Made by a program: the position numbers and the translations under genes
DNA from: Liolophura sinensis
Lineage: Eukaryota > Mollusca > Polyplacophora > Chitonida > Chitonidae
Length of the DNA stretch: 64,000 bases
Assembly: GCF_032854445.1 (NCBI RefSeq)
Contig: NC_088304.1
Span: 22,949,704-23,013,703 of the forward strand
Direction: 5' to 3'
Notes under the pieces: model-generated
Databases searched by the model: none
Told to the model about the DNA's origin: nothing
What the model saw: the letters and a program-made list of their open reading frames with translations, nothing else
Shown here: positions 23,235 to 35,220 of the stretch, one piece after another
Position numbering within the stretch: the first letter of the stretch is position 1
Layout: every line of letters starts with the position of its first letter

Positions 23235-23765
23235 GCAGCTGACAACCCACCAGGTCAAGTGTAAGAAAACAGGCTTGTGTCAACACTGGCCCGTCAGGTT
23301 AAGTGTAAGAAAACAGGCTTGTGACATCGCTATAACCCATCAGGCTTGTGACACCGCGGTAGCACATCAGGTTAAGTGTAAGAATACCGGCTTGTGACAA
23401 CGCTGTAACCCTTCAGGTCAAGTGTAAGAAAACCAGCTTGTCACAACGCTATAACCCACCAAGTCAAAGGTGAGAAAGCCGGCTTGTGAGAACGCCCTAA
23501 CCCATCTGGTCCAGTTTGAGAAAACCGGCTTGTGGCAACGTTGTAACCCATTTGGCCCAGTGTGAGAAAACCGGCTTGTGACAACGTTGTAACCCATCTG
23601 GTCAAGTGTGAGAAAAACCGGCTTGTGACAACGGTGTAACCCATCTGGTCAAGTGTGAGAAAACAAGCTTGTGACAACGCTGTAACCCATTAGGCCAAGT
23701 GTAAAAAAACAAGCTTGTGACAACGTTGTAACCCATCTGGTCAAGTGTGAAAAAACCGGCAACAG
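23235..23765 (+). repeat. 46-bp minisatellite
   Basis: About 11 units of CGGCTTGTGACAACGTTGTA plus ACCCATCTGGTCAAGTGTGA plus GAAAAC. The first three units are shorter and more diverged. Confidence 0.9.
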
Positions 23766-23884
23766 ATATTTCGACTTTAACACTAATTCAGCGGAAATCT
23801 CGCGCTATCCATGTAGGCTTTTAACTGCATTTTACAAGTTCAAATACGAGTTCAATGTACGTGACACTCCATGGACGTTTTTCC

Positions 23885-23990
23885 CACTTCATACTGTCTG
23901 ATGGCCTTGTCCGGCTTTGTCTCAAAATACGATTTTACTGAAGTGAAATATTCCTGAGCACGGCGTAAACCACCAATCAAAGAAAACAAA
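23885..23990 (+). mobile_element. Degenerate SINE A 3' end
   Basis: GAAGTGAAATATTCCTGAGC, ACGGCGTAAACCACCAATCA and an A-rich tail. Confidence 0.65.
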
Positions 23991-24004
23991 TATTGGTAGA
24001 GCAT

Positions 24005-24210
24005 GCCCGATTGTCTCGGGAGACTTAACCACTTTCATAAGTGTTGCATAACCAATGTGGGCTGGGGTTCGAATCCAGCTGTGATTGGCTGCGCCTTGTA
24101 ATGGTTTTCTTCAAATTCTTACCAGTTTAGTTACGTTTGCATCTGACACGCTTCACATTCGTAGCATAAAAGACCAATACTATCAATATATTTTTAAAAT
24201 CTCAACTGAA
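24005..24210 (+). mobile_element. SINE-like module D downstream of copy 6
   Basis: GGGGTTCGAATCCAGCTGTG, then CACATTCGTAGCATAAAAGACCAATAC, before the relic poly(A) region of copy 6. Confidence 0.6.
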
Positions 24211-24385
24211 GTAAGTTTGGTTAAATATACACTTTATCACATGGGAAAGACATTTCGCACATAGTGCCGCCTAGACACAAGAGAAACCAATATTAATAAT
24301 CCGCACATACTTGAAATATAACAACATAATTACATCATATCACAGAAGTAAATAGTCGATAACAAGATAAACGTTGAACAATTTC

Positions 24386-24529
24386 TTAACGCCGGCGTCT
24401 CTCTCCACTTTCCACCGCCTCGGTAGTTTCCCGCCGCCTCGGTAGTTTCCCCCGCCTCGGTAGTTTCCCCCGCCTCGGTAGATTTCATGGCTTCAGCAGC
24501 TTCGGTCATTTCTGCACCTTCGGTCGTGG
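24386..24529 (-). pseudogene. Family copy 6: exon 3 relic
   Basis: On the minus strand this aligns to exon 3 but is broken. The acceptor AG is AA (24531-24530). One extra G in the triplet run (near 24431) shifts the frame away from the RRRR end. The poly(A) signal is GATAAA. Intron-2-like sequence continues to about 24780, but no exon 2, exon 1 or promoter follows. Confidence 0.85.
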
Positions 24530-24879
24530 TTGGGAATATAGATCATGTATCATCTAGAATAATGTGCCCTTTTGTCGTCATTTTATGGGAAGTGTTTTGC
24601 CCTCCACTTACATGTGTACACTCTTGCCCCAAAAGCACACTACCCAACCACTTCTGCCAAATTATCACATTAAATTCTTGGTAAGAAAAAAGAATATCTG
24701 TAGCAAAACACGCCCGTATTATGTAATCTGTAATCTTATTTAAAAATTTACTTATTTTGAATTTCGATGATTCCTGTTGTAGCATGTTCTCTTCACGACA
24801 TATGGCTCAAATTTGCAAATGTGACGTTAAACCCTGATAATTTATTCACTCAAATCTAGGCTAAATTACATTTGTCACG

Positions 24880-25565
24880 TCCTGTCCTGTCGGTATGGCG
24901 ATAGACTGTTTCTTCTATTTTTCCCTGTATTTAGCTGTTTCTAAAGTCACGATCACGACTAAAATTGACTTTGGTTTGTGGCTCGTAACAACACAAGCTC
25001 TACACATTCAAAGGTGGAGCACCCTCTTCCGTTTCATGTTTTAATAATTATGACGTCACCGAGCAATGGATTCACTCCACATTTTCTCTGCAGTAGAACA
25101 GATTAACTAAAGATTGATGTTATAGATAACGAAATGAAGGTGATAAGTTACAAGAAACAGACTTTATGCATCAGATGGAACACACAGAACAGAGGCCCGG
25201 GGAACAGAGAGCTGCGAACCGGAGAACAGAGAGCTAAGAACCTGACAACAGAGAGCTCAGGACTGGAGAAAAGAGAGCTGCGAATTGGAGTACAGAGAGC
25301 TATGGACGGTTGAACAGAGAGCTACTGACCACAGAACAGAGAGCAACGGAACGGAGAACAGGGAGCTACGGACCGGAGAACAAGGAGCTAAGGAGCAAAG
25401 AACGGAGAGCTGCGGACACAGTTACAAAATATACGGACCGGAATACAGAGAAACTGACCACCACACATTAGCGGTACACACCTAATGAGACTTTTAAAAC
25501 ACGGCATAAACTCAGTCGCCCTTATACTGATAAAATATTTATAGGAATGCGGAACATGAAGACAT
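24880..25565 (-). repeat. Minisatellite module, inverted relative to 2584-3870
   Basis: The GGAGAACAGAGAGCTACGGA array (25190-25460) is flanked by GGTGGAGCACCCTCTTCC (about 25012) on one side and ACTCAGTCGCCCTTATACTGATAAAATA (about 25509) on the other. Both flanks are reverse complements of those at 3740 and 2595. Confidence 0.75.
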
Positions 25566-26165
25566 AAAATGAGCACATTTGTCGGTACCTATTAAATCTT
25601 ACTGTGTTCCACTCGCAATGGTCTGTTTCTTTGGGCCAACCACCTTTATTCAGCTGTCTGTAAAATCCCTCATACTCGCTCAGTCATTAGTCATTTAATT
25701 TTATCTCTTGTAGTATATGATCTCGCTGCAGTATGGTTTTAGAGTTAGATGCAATTCAGCTATAAAAAAAAATAGTGTAGTGTGCTCACGGAGACTTTTA
25801 GTGTAGACTGTGTTACCGTATGTAGTTTGTTCTAATCGCTTGGTGGTTCAGCCAGTGAAAAACAGGTTTTTCAGATCGCCATTGTCCAGAACGCCACTTA
25901 CTTTTGAATAATTATCACGTCACCCGAAGATACGAGTCTTTGCTGTATGAACGAAGCTTGTGAAGATTAATTAACATTAACAACTAGAAAAAGTATTCGA
26001 ACTTTTGTTTTTTTGGTAATAATATGGAATACCATCATATCAATGTGCAGAGTTTGTGTTGTTATGTGTTAATGACTAAAGGCAGTTTTGGTAGCGAGTA
26101 TGATCGGTTTTAGACATAGCTAAATCGTAGATGATTGGTGACAAGAAACAGACGACAGCGAGTTC
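25566..26165. repeat. Further partial copies of the minisatellite-module flank
   Basis: GGTCTGTTTC...TTATTCAGCTGTCTGTAAAATC (about 25619) and AATGTGCAGAGTTTGTGTTG...GACAAGAAACAGAC (26040-26155) echo the flank. No gene seen. Confidence 0.5.
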
Positions 26166-26179
26166 ATGCTTTTATTCCT

Positions 26180-26470
26180 TAACCCTGAAAACGCTTCATA
26201 GAGGAAACGGGTCCCACCCCCCCGCCCCCCCCCCCAAGTTTTTCTCTGGGTAAGTTTCAAGTTTCACTCTGCAAAACATCATCGTTTCAAAAGTTACTCA
26301 GTTTTTGCAGCTCTGTAGATAGTTGTTTTTTGGCATATACCAGTATTCTTCTTTTATACAACTGGGGTCCAGTTTCATGGGTCCATATAACCCTAGTTTG
26401 AAATGAATATGTATATATCAAGAAACTGAGAGGAATGATGTTCACTCCAACGGAATTGCACAGGCCAGCA
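26180..26470 (+). repeat. 3' flank module E (downstream of copy 7)
   Basis: CTGAAAACGCTTCATAGAGG, ...CAGTTTCATGGG..., ATCAAGAAACTGAGAGGAATG. It is shared with 33937-34190 (copy 9) and 46210-46460 (copy 12), and in inverted orientation with 43190-43260 (copy 11). A C-run lies at 26217-26236. Confidence 0.7.
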
Positions 26471-26514
26471 ATGAAATATATTATTCACAGGCACAGCAGA
26501 GGATGGTCCCCTCG

Positions 26515-26665
26515 GGAGAGTAGACTTCCGGCCGCTGGTCTTTGGATAACTCTTGAGGGTCAGAGTTCAATTTCATCTGATTTAGTCACCCTTATACCTG
26601 ACCACCATCAGTGAAATATTCGTAGCATAAAGTACCAACGGCATGAAGAAATCAAACAAAAATTG
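26515..26665 (+). mobile_element. SINE-like module D downstream of copy 7
   Basis: A diverged head (GTCAGAGTTCAATTTCATCTG), then CAGTGAAATATTCGTAGCATAAAG and AAATCAAACAAAAA, right before the poly(A) side of copy 7. Confidence 0.6.
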
Positions 26666-26862
26666 AGTTGATATAAAATATACATTTTATTTTGTAAGTT
26701 ACGTATTTCAACACAAGGAATCCAGTACATGGTGCATGTACAGGAGAAACAATAATGGAAATATAAAAAGAGATGAATTAACAACTTACATCATTTCATA
26801 GAAGAAAACACTCACTGAATCTTTATGTGTTAGGAACGTCAAGGTAAACATTTAAATATCTC

Positions 26863-27518
26863 CTAACGTCGGCGTCTCTCGCCACTTTCCGCCACCTCGG
26901 TAGTTTCCGCCGCCTCAGTAGCTTCCGTCGTCTCCGCAGCTTCGGTCGCGGCTGGAAATAGTAATAAATAGTAATAATGTAGTAACGTGCAGAATGGCTC
27001 ATCATTTCCTGAAGGGGTGGGGGTGGGTTCAGGTGGGTGGGGGATGGTTTCGGGTAGGGTGGGGAAATGTATTTGTCCTTCTCGTCCACTTCCTACCGAA
27101 CCGAAAACACTAACACTTGTGTCAAATTATCAGATTATATTCCTGCTATGAAAAAAGACACATCTATAGAAAATGATCTTGTATTATCCATTCTGTAATC
27201 CTCTGAGAAAAATTTTCGGATATCAGATTTCGGAATAAAATTGCGTTCTGTTTGCTTCTTTAATTTTTACCGGAATTCATAATACGTTACGTTTTGTTGA
27301 ATTCGTAAATAAAACAACCTTTGTCGACAAAAATAAGAGAGTAATCTTTATGATTTACAGAGCACACAAAAATACTCACTCTCTGATTCTCGCTTGGCGA
27401 TCCTGTGTCTGTTGACCAAAAACTGACTGGCTGCTTTCTTGTCAAGTGTCATGGCTTCCGTGGATACGGTAACCAAGACAACCAGACAGGCGATGAGGAC
27501 AATGGTGGAAGTCTTCAT
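26863..27518 (-). CDS. Family copy 7: secreted KR-processed Glu-x-x repeat peptide, 75 aa
   Basis: The coding exons are 27518-27380 and 26951-26863 (minus strand); exon 1 ends at 27812 and poly(A) signal AATAAA is at 26691-26686. The signal peptide equals copy 2. The basic segment is AASQFLVNRHRIAKR. Seven triplets follow, the last being EVA, then ESGERRRR and TAG. Exon 2 ends GAATCAGAGA before GTGAGT. The intron-1 site matching the small SINE of copy 10 is empty here (CATTGATCTTAGACATTACA near 27712). Confidence 0.85.
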
Positions 27519-27899
27519 GAAGACTGAAATGAAAATAAAAAAGTTAATGGTTATATTTAATTGAATGCTTTTTACAGTATAAGGCGCCCAAATGTTCCAC
27601 TTGCGGTAATAGCAGGCAAAATTGTATAAAATTGACATAAAATTCCATCGAACATTATGATTAACATAGGGCATACTTGTAAAGGCAAAGCAAGATTGGT
27701 CTTCATTGGCTCATTGATCTTAGACATTACAGACCAAACTCTGACATTGAGTCTTCAGGGTAAGTTACATTCAAAAACATGAAAGCAAAGTAATCAGATG
27801 AATAAACTCACTTGTGCCTTTGGGATCCTGAAGTTTCTTGAAAAGGGGTTTCTTGATCTGAAGAGGTGTTGTTTCCTGATTAGACTGTGAAACATTGGC

Positions 27900-27957
27900 C
27901 GTATTTATACACATTTCTCTCGCCTGAAGGTGTCGCTGACCTGACTGATTCCGATCG
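27900..27957 (-). promoter_or_regulatory. Promoter of family copy 7
   Basis: Minus-strand TATA at 27909-27902. Upstream are GTCAGGTCAGCGACACC and TTCAGGCGAGAGAA. Confidence 0.75.
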
Positions 27958-28465
27958 AACAAGAAATAAAATCCGCATTTTCCAAAACTGTTCTTAGAAG
28001 TTTATTTCGAGAGTTAGTGCGATAAGAACTGTAACGACGTCTTTAGGAGAGCGGAAGTCTGGTTTTAGAACGGCAGAAAATCTAGTTTTAGTTTGACCTA
28101 TAGACGCATGAGGGCGTTATATTCACAGCAAGTATTTGTAAGCTAGCTTATCAGTAAACATCCATTTTTCACATGGTACAAAGTGAAATTATCCAGAAAC
28201 CTGACATAACGTGCAGAAAAAAAGGAAAGGCTCTCCTGTGATACGTAAACAAGGAAAAAGGCGGGGGAATGCACGTGACGAATAACAAAGGGTCACGTCA
28301 AGTCAAATAATTTCCGCATATAACATGTTACCTTAATAATACTGAACGCCTCTGACACTTCGAAGATTTTACTGTGACAGATCTTATTTAATGCGAAATC
28401 TCGCTTGTCAGCGTGATTGTCCATCAACATGATATGACTCATACGAGGACATAAGTCTATTTGAC

Positions 28466-28560
28466 AAAATCCAAATCACGTTTTGTACCTAGCAAAATCC
28501 AAATCACGTTTTGTACCTAGCAAAATCCAAATCACGCTTTCTACCCGACAAAATGCAAAT
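28466..28560 (+). repeat. 28-bp short tandem repeat
   Basis: About 3.5 units of CAAAATCCAAATCACGTTTT plus GTACCTAG. Confidence 0.85.
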
Positions 28561-28779
28561 CTCGCACTAAACCGTTATTTCGTCTTACATGAATTTCATG
28601 CCGCTTTACCTCATGTGTGGTTGTTCTTAGGTTTAAGGATGGCGAAAATTAGATTGACCTCCGAGGAATCGCTAACTCATTGACAAACAAAACAAGCTGG
28701 ATTAGAACATCCGCAATCTTTTCGTCTTAATATACATGCAGGAGGTTGTCGCTGTTGCTCTGCAAAGTCAGAAATTCAT

Positions 28780-29300
28780 CTCAAGCTTCGCAACTGCTGC
28801 AACCGTCTGCTTAAGCCATGGTGCTAGGGGGCGTGCCATTTGCTACTGTTTAACCATTTAAGCACTTACACAAACAGTTAGTATTTTACCCTGGGGTAAA
28901 TTGACAGAGGCTGTATTTCACTGGTTACGAGAGAACATTTGTCAAATATCTCAATGTCTGCTGGTGGGCTTAGCATCCCCGAGGCCTTGTCCCTTTGTTT
29001 CATTTTTATTAGTTTTCATTAAATGTCCTGGCAACACAATATTCTGAGTAATTCAAGACCAGTGACGTCTTATGAATTGCAAGTATAATTACTGTTTTGT
29101 TTTTATTTAATTCTTCTTTGGCTATGGTGCTAGGGAACGTCTAAGTTGCTACCATTTAAACATTTACATGAGAAGTTAGAACAAAACCCTGTTTGAGATA
29201 AACTGACAAAGAGTTGTATTTCATCAATTACGTGCAACCATTTGCCAACTATCATACTGTCGTAGCTGCTGTGTAATTCTTTTATATTTGCTCTTATACA
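28780..29300 (+). repeat. Two inverted copies of the distal upstream module
   Basis: AAGCCATGGTGCTAGGG (28813) and GGCTATGGTGCTAGGGAACG (about 29120), with CCAGTGACGTCTTATGAATTG (29060), are the reverse complement of the module at 32091-32225. They lie in direct order with each other but inverted relative to copies 5, 8 and 10. Confidence 0.6.
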
Positions 29301-30000
29301 TTTCGGTAGTTAATGTACAAATTTTTATGTCGCCTTTGTAGTAATTGCCTAATAATGTTACAAGAACACATGAGGCGTGGATTCAATCCTGGCATTAGGT
29401 AGCGAAATTTTAAGTTCCGCCGCTCTCACATCTCGCGTGGCCCTTTGAGTAGCCTTTTACTTGAAGACCGCGTAGTGTGCATTTGTCTAAGTCACGTGGA
29501 AAATAGTTTCCGTAACTTGCCAAAGGTCGGTAGTTAATACTATGAACTGTTTAAACTAAAACTATTTACTGTATCCACATGTAAAACTATCAGTTTTAGA
29601 GAAACGTAACCAAACGTTTCAGTGTGAAAGACCGGTGTAGTGCTGGCTTAAGACTTTACAAAAGTGTTCATTCATTTTTTCACAACTTTTTTGTTTGTAT
29701 GTATATGACTGTTTCTCTGTTTGCCATCTAATGGAGAAAGTTATGCACCAATTCGGATAGTTTTTGTCCACAGACTGGCCTGGGGCTAAAGATCCATTAA
29801 GCGTTGGTAGTGATCTCGATCGGGATCCGGATCCTGTAAGTTTAAAAAGATATCCAGAACTTAATTGTGGTATGAATATACATATACCATCAAATATTAT
29901 ACAAACTGTTGTTTACCGGTCTTTATGTGCCTCGTGTCTATATATGATTATTTCTTACGAATATCTAATCATTGTGCATCTTGAGAGAAGTATCTGAACA
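29301..30000. other. Gene-free stretch
   Basis: Nothing recognised. Confidence 0.5.
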
Positions 30001-30009
30001 AAATGAACC

Positions 30010-30405
30010 ACAAGGTAGTGGGTTCGAATCCAATACTGGTTTTATGCGACAAGAAGTGGTTGACTGGATTGAATTATCCGCGACTTCCTCAATTTATGTA
30101 CATAGCCTTTCAGCTTCGTGTAAGGGCTATTTTTAAAGATTTTATAGTTAGGCTAATATTTTTGGTCACAGGAACTTTTTTATCATATATTACAAGGCTG
30201 CAGAACGTAAGTATTGAGGGAAAACTTATTGTCGCACTGACTGAATCTTTCTGTCTTGCACTTGATGGTGTTTCCATGTATGTTGTAAAGCTGGAAAAGC
30301 CATATAAAAGTAGCGGGATTCCCTAAATTCTTCTCACTCACACAAGTGAAATATTCATAGCTTAAAACACGAATGACATAAAGAAAACAACGAAAAAATC
30401 AGCTG
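30010..30405 (+). mobile_element. SINE-like module D downstream of copy 8
   Basis: GTGGGTTCGAATCCAATACT (30019), then, after about 280 bases, CACAAGTGAAATATTCATAGCTTAAAACACG and AAGAAAACAACGAAAAA. The open frame across it (30003-30326) is not supported as a gene. Confidence 0.55.
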
Positions 30406-30590
30406 AAGCAAATTGGATACAATATACATTTTATTTGGTAATTTATATAGTTGAGAAAAAAGGCATTTTGTACATGGTGGATATACAAGCGAGATCATAC
30501 TGAAGCAACAAATTACATCGTTTCATAGAAGCAATTAGTGGATCAAACTTTATGGTGCTATGAACGTCAAGATAAACATTTAAATATTTC

Positions 30591-31213
30591 TTAACGTCGG
30601 CGTCTCTCGTCGCTTTCCGCAGCCTCGGTAGTTTCCGCCGCCTCTGTAGCTTCTGCCGCTTCGGTAGCTTCCGTCGTCTCTGCAGCTTCGGTCGCGGCTG
30701 CGAATAGAAATCATGTAACATGTAGAATGACACGTGATTTATGCAAATGTCTCATTCTCCCGACCATCTCATTTCCCCAGGCCACACCACCTCCCAACGC
30801 CACCCAACTCAACCAATAGGGCAAAGTGTCAACATACAAGAATATATTCCTGGTAGGAAAAAATATACATATAGCAAATGACTCCCCGGTATTATCCATT
30901 CTGTAATTCTATTAAACAATGTTAGAGAAGACAATTTCCGAAATAAAACTTGTCTTTAGTTTTGCTCTTTATTTTTTCCGGAATTAATAACCTGCCATGT
31001 CTTCTTCAATTCGTGAAAACTTTTGAGAAGAAAGAAATAAAGAAATGACGCTTTACAGAGAACACACTACTCACTTTCTGATTCTCTTTTGGCGATCTTG
31101 TGTCTGTTGACCAAAAACTGACTGGCCGCTTTCTTGTCAAGTGTCATGGCTTCCGTCGATACGGTTACCAAGACAACCAGACAGGCGATGAGGAGAATGG
31201 TGGACGACTTCAT
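30591..31213 (-). CDS. Family copy 8: secreted KR-processed Glu-x-x repeat peptide, 81 aa
   Basis: The coding exons are 31213-31075 and 30697-30591; exon 1 ends at 31663 and AATAAA is at 30435-30430. The start is MKSSTILLIACLVVLV; the basic segment is AASQFLVNRHKIAKR. Nine triplets follow, then ESDERRRR and TAA, with Gly to Asp before the Glu. About 400 bases around exon 2 are nearly identical to copy 10 (39186-39590), which marks copy 8 or a close relative as donor of that tract. Confidence 0.85.
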
Positions 31214-31750
31214 GATGACTGAAATGAAAACAAAAGGTTAACTGAATGCCTTTTCCAGTGTAAGGCAAGTGAAACTAAATGAAAAAAACGACATATATGA
31301 CTGAGGATTTGATTTAAATTCCAATCCCAACTGTAACATGAATTTATATAATTTCATAAAACATTTTGATTAGCACAGTTGTCAAGACGAAGTTCTTTTC
31401 CTTTCATAAATATACAATGTTCTTAGATTGCTTGTTTTTATTTGTCCGTAGTTTTAACTCACAATATTATGAGTAGCTGATCTCCGTATGAGTAGCTGAT
31501 CTCAACACCGACATGTTTAAAATTCCAAAGTATTGGGATGTTGGGGCGACTCGACGGCCGGTAGACGACCTTAGAGATGAGAGACAAAAGTGTGACATTG
31601 AAATTTTGAGATAAGTTACATTCAAAAACATGACAACAAGATAAACAGATGAATAAACTCACTTGTGACTTTGTGATACTGGAGTTTCTTGAAATGGGAT
31701 TTCCTGATCTGACGAGGCGTTGTTTTCTGATTAGACTGTCAAACGTAGCC

Positions 31751-31810
31751 CGTATTTATACGAAGTTCTCTCGCCTGAAGGCGTGACCTGACCAGACTGA
31801 TTCCGATCGA
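31751..31810 (-). promoter_or_regulatory. Promoter of family copy 8
   Basis: Minus-strand TATA at 31760-31753. Upstream is GTCTGGTCAGGTCACGCC, two GGTCA half-sites one base apart, then TTCAGGCGAGAGAA. Confidence 0.75.
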
Positions 31811-31959
31811 CCAATTCACACATTTTAAAATTGTTCCTACAAATTTATCTCCAGAAAGTTCATTTGATAAAGACAGGCGATATCCATAGGATAGCGGAAG
31901 TCTGATTTTAGATCAGTAGAAAATATAGTTTTAGTTTGACCCAAAGTGTTCGTATGCTC

Positions 31960-32330
31960 TTCAGCATAAATGCAGTACAGAGAGTAAATCAAGAATAGCG
32001 ACGACAGTGTGATAGTTGAAATATGATCGCACGTAACCGGGAAAAAACGGCCTCTGGCTTGTCAGTTATAGCTAAGTCAGGCTTACATTCTAACTGTTCA
32101 TGTAAATGGTTGAATAGAAGAAACTTGTACATGTTCCCTAGCACCACGGCTTAAACAGAAATGGGTAAATATTACAGTGAAATTACCAGCAATTTATAAG
32201 ACGTCACTGGTATAGATTTGTTTAAAATCCTATATAGTCGTTACATTTAATGAGCAATAACAGGAAAACAAATTCAACCAAATTTTCGCAAACATATTTC
32301 GTTAAGATCGACACTACTTTACAGTGTTGA
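31960..32330 (-). repeat. Distal upstream module of copy 8
   Basis: CATTCTAACTGTTCATGTAA, CCTAGCACCACGGCTTAAAC and GACGTCACTGGTATAGATTT. It is shared with copies 5 and 10. Confidence 0.65.
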
Positions 32331-32344
32331 CTTACATAGGCAAA

Positions 32345-32592
32345 ATTCCGGCCCTTCACCATTCCGGCTCTACATACCATTCCGGCCCTACACCACTCCG
32401 ACCATACACCATTCCGGCCCTACACCACTCCGACCATATAACATTCCGGCCCTATGCCATTCCGTCCCTACATCATTCCGGCCCAACACCATCTCGGCCT
32501 TACACCATCTCGGTCCTACACCATTCCAGTCCTACACCATTCCGGCCCTACACCATCTCGGCCTTACATCATTCCGATCCTACACCAAAGCA
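32345..32592 (+). repeat. 16-bp minisatellite (TTCCGGCCCTACACCA)
   Basis: About 16 units with drift between TTCCGGCC, ATCTCGGCC and CTCCGACC. Confidence 0.9.
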
Positions 32593-32879
32593 GTACCAAA
32601 CCGTAACATATGCCTAGATCGGAAAGTACCGGAAACGTATGGTAGCGCTAGCCTAAACTGAACATTTTTGTGGTGTAAATGAAAAAAACAAATCAAGTTC
32701 AGCTGGAGTAGTCTCAGGGTGTACACTGTAAATACAAGTAAACGTACACTTTGAGCCAAATATAATATTGTACAGAAATGTAAACTGTTTTTAATGTGCT
32801 TGCCAAGGTACACCTATGCTCACATCTATTCTCTGCATAAATATAGACATGGAAACACGGAAAGCAGCTAGTAGATGTT

Positions 32880-33500
32880 TATTTTTGTGAATGTCTCTAA
32901 ATGCAACGGGCCGTGGAACAAGGCTACGGACCGGAGAACAGAGCTGTCGACCGTAGAACGGAGAACTTCAAACCGGGAAATAGTGCTGCGGAGCAAGGAA
33001 CAGAAAGTCACGGAGCGGAAAACACAGAGCTGCCGACCGAGGATCAGAGTCACGAAGTGGGAAACACAGAGCTACCCACCCAGGATCAGATAATCACGAT
33101 GCGGGAAACACAGAGCTGCCGACCCAGGATCAGAGAATCACGAATCGGGAAACACAGAGCTGCCGATCGGGAGCAGAGAGTGAAGGAGGAGAAAACACAG
33201 AGGTACGGATGGGGAATAGAGAGTCACGGAGCGGAAACACAGAGCTACAGACCGGGAATACAGGCACTGAAACACAGTAAGCAGCCAGTAGGTGTTTATT
33301 CTTGTGAATTTCTCTAAATGCCACGTACCGGGGAACAGGGCTACGGACCGGAGAGCGGAGATCTTCAAATCGGGAAATGGTGCTGCGGAGTGAGGATCAG
33401 AGAGTCATGGGGCGGAAAGCACAGAGCAACAAACCGAGGAAGAAAGAGTTACTTACCGGAGAACAGTGGGCTATACTCGAACTGGAGAACAGAAATTGAC
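32880..33500 (+). repeat. GAACAGAG minisatellite distal to copy 9
   Basis: Units of AACACAGAGCTGCCGACC, ...GGATCAGAGAATCACGA and GGAGAACAGAG. Two blocks begin with the same ATTTCTCTAAATGC-like lead (32890, 33307), so the block is itself duplicated. Confidence 0.8.
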
Positions 33501-33589
33501 GTCACCTGAAGCATATGAAGTCTTGCAGACATGCTTATGAAGTTACAAAATAAATTAAGAAACGATAACACCAGATTAAATGTATATAG

Positions 33590-33880
33590 TTATATGGAAG
33601 CTGGATGAGGAGATCTCGCCCCGCGGCCTGCGGCACGAGGACGGTGCAAATCGTGCGCGAATGGTACGGGACGAGGGGACGAGAGGATGAGGGGACAAGA
33701 GGATGACGGGCGAGGTCCACTTGCCCGCGCCCCGCGGCAGGCGAACGGTACCATTCACACCGGAACAGATCAACCGGGCTATACAGATGTACGGACCGGA
33801 GAACAGAGAGGTGCAGACCGGGGAACAGAGAAGTACAGACTGGAGAACAGGGCGGTACAGACTACATTATGTCTACATAA
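33590..33880 (+). repeat. GC-rich island followed by GAACAGAG units
   Basis: 33610-33755 is markedly GC-rich (CCCGCGCCCCGCGGCAGGCG) within AT-rich surroundings. GGAGAACAGAGAGGTGCAGA-type units follow at 33790-33865. Confidence 0.6.
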
Positions 33881-33936
33881 TCTAGTTCTACAGCAGCGAT
33901 TGCCTGTGCGTCCATGTACATGTATGTATGTTAAAG

Positions 33937-34190
33937 TGCCGAAAACGCTTCATAAAGAAACGGGTTTCCTTCAGTTCTTCTCACTCTTCAGGATAACCCC
34001 GTTTTAGAAGTCATTCAGATTTTCTAGCTTCGTATGTAGTTATTTTTTGGCATAGGGCCTACACTAAAATGTTTCCCTTAATTAACTGGCTGTCAGTTTT
34101 ATGGGGGTATACAACCCATCTGGAAATAAAATAGGTGCATATCAAGATACTAAGAGGAATGAATTTCACTTTTCACTGCGGAGAGTAGAC
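33937..34190 (+). repeat. 3' flank module E (downstream of copy 9)
   Basis: GCCGAAAACGCTTCATAAAG, CAGTTTTATGGGGGTATACA and ATACTAAGAGGAATGAATTTCAC match 26180-26450 and 46210-46460. Confidence 0.7.
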
Positions 34191-34194
34191 AGCT

Positions 34195-34610
34195 CTGGCA
34201 GTTGGTCCTTGCATAACTGAGGGTGAGAGTTCGAATCCAGCTGGGATCGATAGCTGCACTATACTGTATGTATGTATGCCTGGTGTTTAACGTCGTAGTT
34301 AACAATATTTCAGTCATATGACGACGAGGAGTCATCAGGTGTGTGTAAATATATTGTGTCCTCTTGTGACAGAGCGTGTCCATGCCGCCAAGTATCATAC
34401 CAAAGATACCAGACATTGACACCTCAAAAAGTCACATTAGACTGACATGACTGACACTGCGCCAGTCAGTCCTGTTTCCGTACTCAAGACCTATACGGGG
34501 ACAAACCATATTCGCTCTGCTTTCGTTACCCTTATTCCTGACACACATCGCATAAACGAAATATTCGTAGTTTAAAGCATAAAAATGAAGTAAATTTTAC
34601 AGTATAAACA
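34195..34610 (+). mobile_element. Module D split by a family C/B-like insertion
   Basis: The head GAGAGTTCGAATCCAGCTGG (34224) and the tail CGAAATATTCGTAGTTTAAAGC (34557) are separated by about 250 bases. The insert starts GTGTTTAACGTCGTAGTTAA (34274) and contains CCAAAGATACCAGACATTGA, so it is a nested repeat. Confidence 0.6.
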
Positions 34611-34785
34611 TTTTGGAAAGTTATATAGATCAATAACAAGACATTTTATACATGGTGGATGTACAAGTGACAAAATCATGGAAGTCGACTCACTAGTGAA
34701 GTAACAAATTACATCGTTTCATGGAAGCAAATAGTGAATAAAACTTTCTATCTTAGGAATGCCATAGTAATGATTTAAATGTTTC

Positions 34786-35196
34786 TCAACATGGGCGTCT
34801 TTCCCCACTTTCAGCCGCCTCGGTAGTTTCCGCCGCCTCTGTAACTTCCGTGGCTTCGGCACCTCCCGTCTTCTCTGTAGCTTCGGTAGTAAATGGAAAT
34901 AGAAATCATGTAACATGTTGAATGGAGCGTCATTTGTCGTCATTTTGTGAAAATGTTTTGGCCTTATCTATATAGCCAATGCCACACCAGGATTATCCAT
35001 TTTGTAATCTTATTTGCACCTGAATTCGTACAAAAACAAGCTTATCAGAATCTAAAATAAAAAATATGCTCGCTTTCCGATTCTCTTTCGGCACTCTTGT
35101 CTGTTTACTGTTGTCTGTTCACTCACTGGCTGCTTTCTTGTCAAGTGTCATAGCTTCCGTGGATGCGGTTTCCAAGACAATGGTGGACGTCTTCAT
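34786..35196 (-). pseudogene. Family copy 9: decayed gene
   Basis: On the minus strand, exon 2 starts with a normal ATGAAGACGTCC at 35196. It has an internal deletion in the signal peptide, so STIVL joins ETASTEA, and a stop right after DKKAAS where QFLVNRH should begin. The donor is GC instead of GT. Exon 3 (34892-34786) has an AT in place of its acceptor AG, and the end reads ERRPC-stop instead of ERRRR. The poly(A) signal, exon 1 and promoter are missing. A SINE A lies just upstream in intron 1. Confidence 0.9.
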
Positions 35197-35220
35197 GGTG
35201 ACTGAACTGAAAATAAAAGG

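Noticed and set aside
30003-30326. 107-codon frame starting MNHKVVGSNPILV
   Set aside because: Begins in the tRNA-like head of module D. The GSNP-type start is the B box in translation.
32901-33317. 138-codon frame rich in ENTELPTEDQ
   Set aside because: Lies in the GAACAGAG minisatellite. Other frames on both strands are also open.
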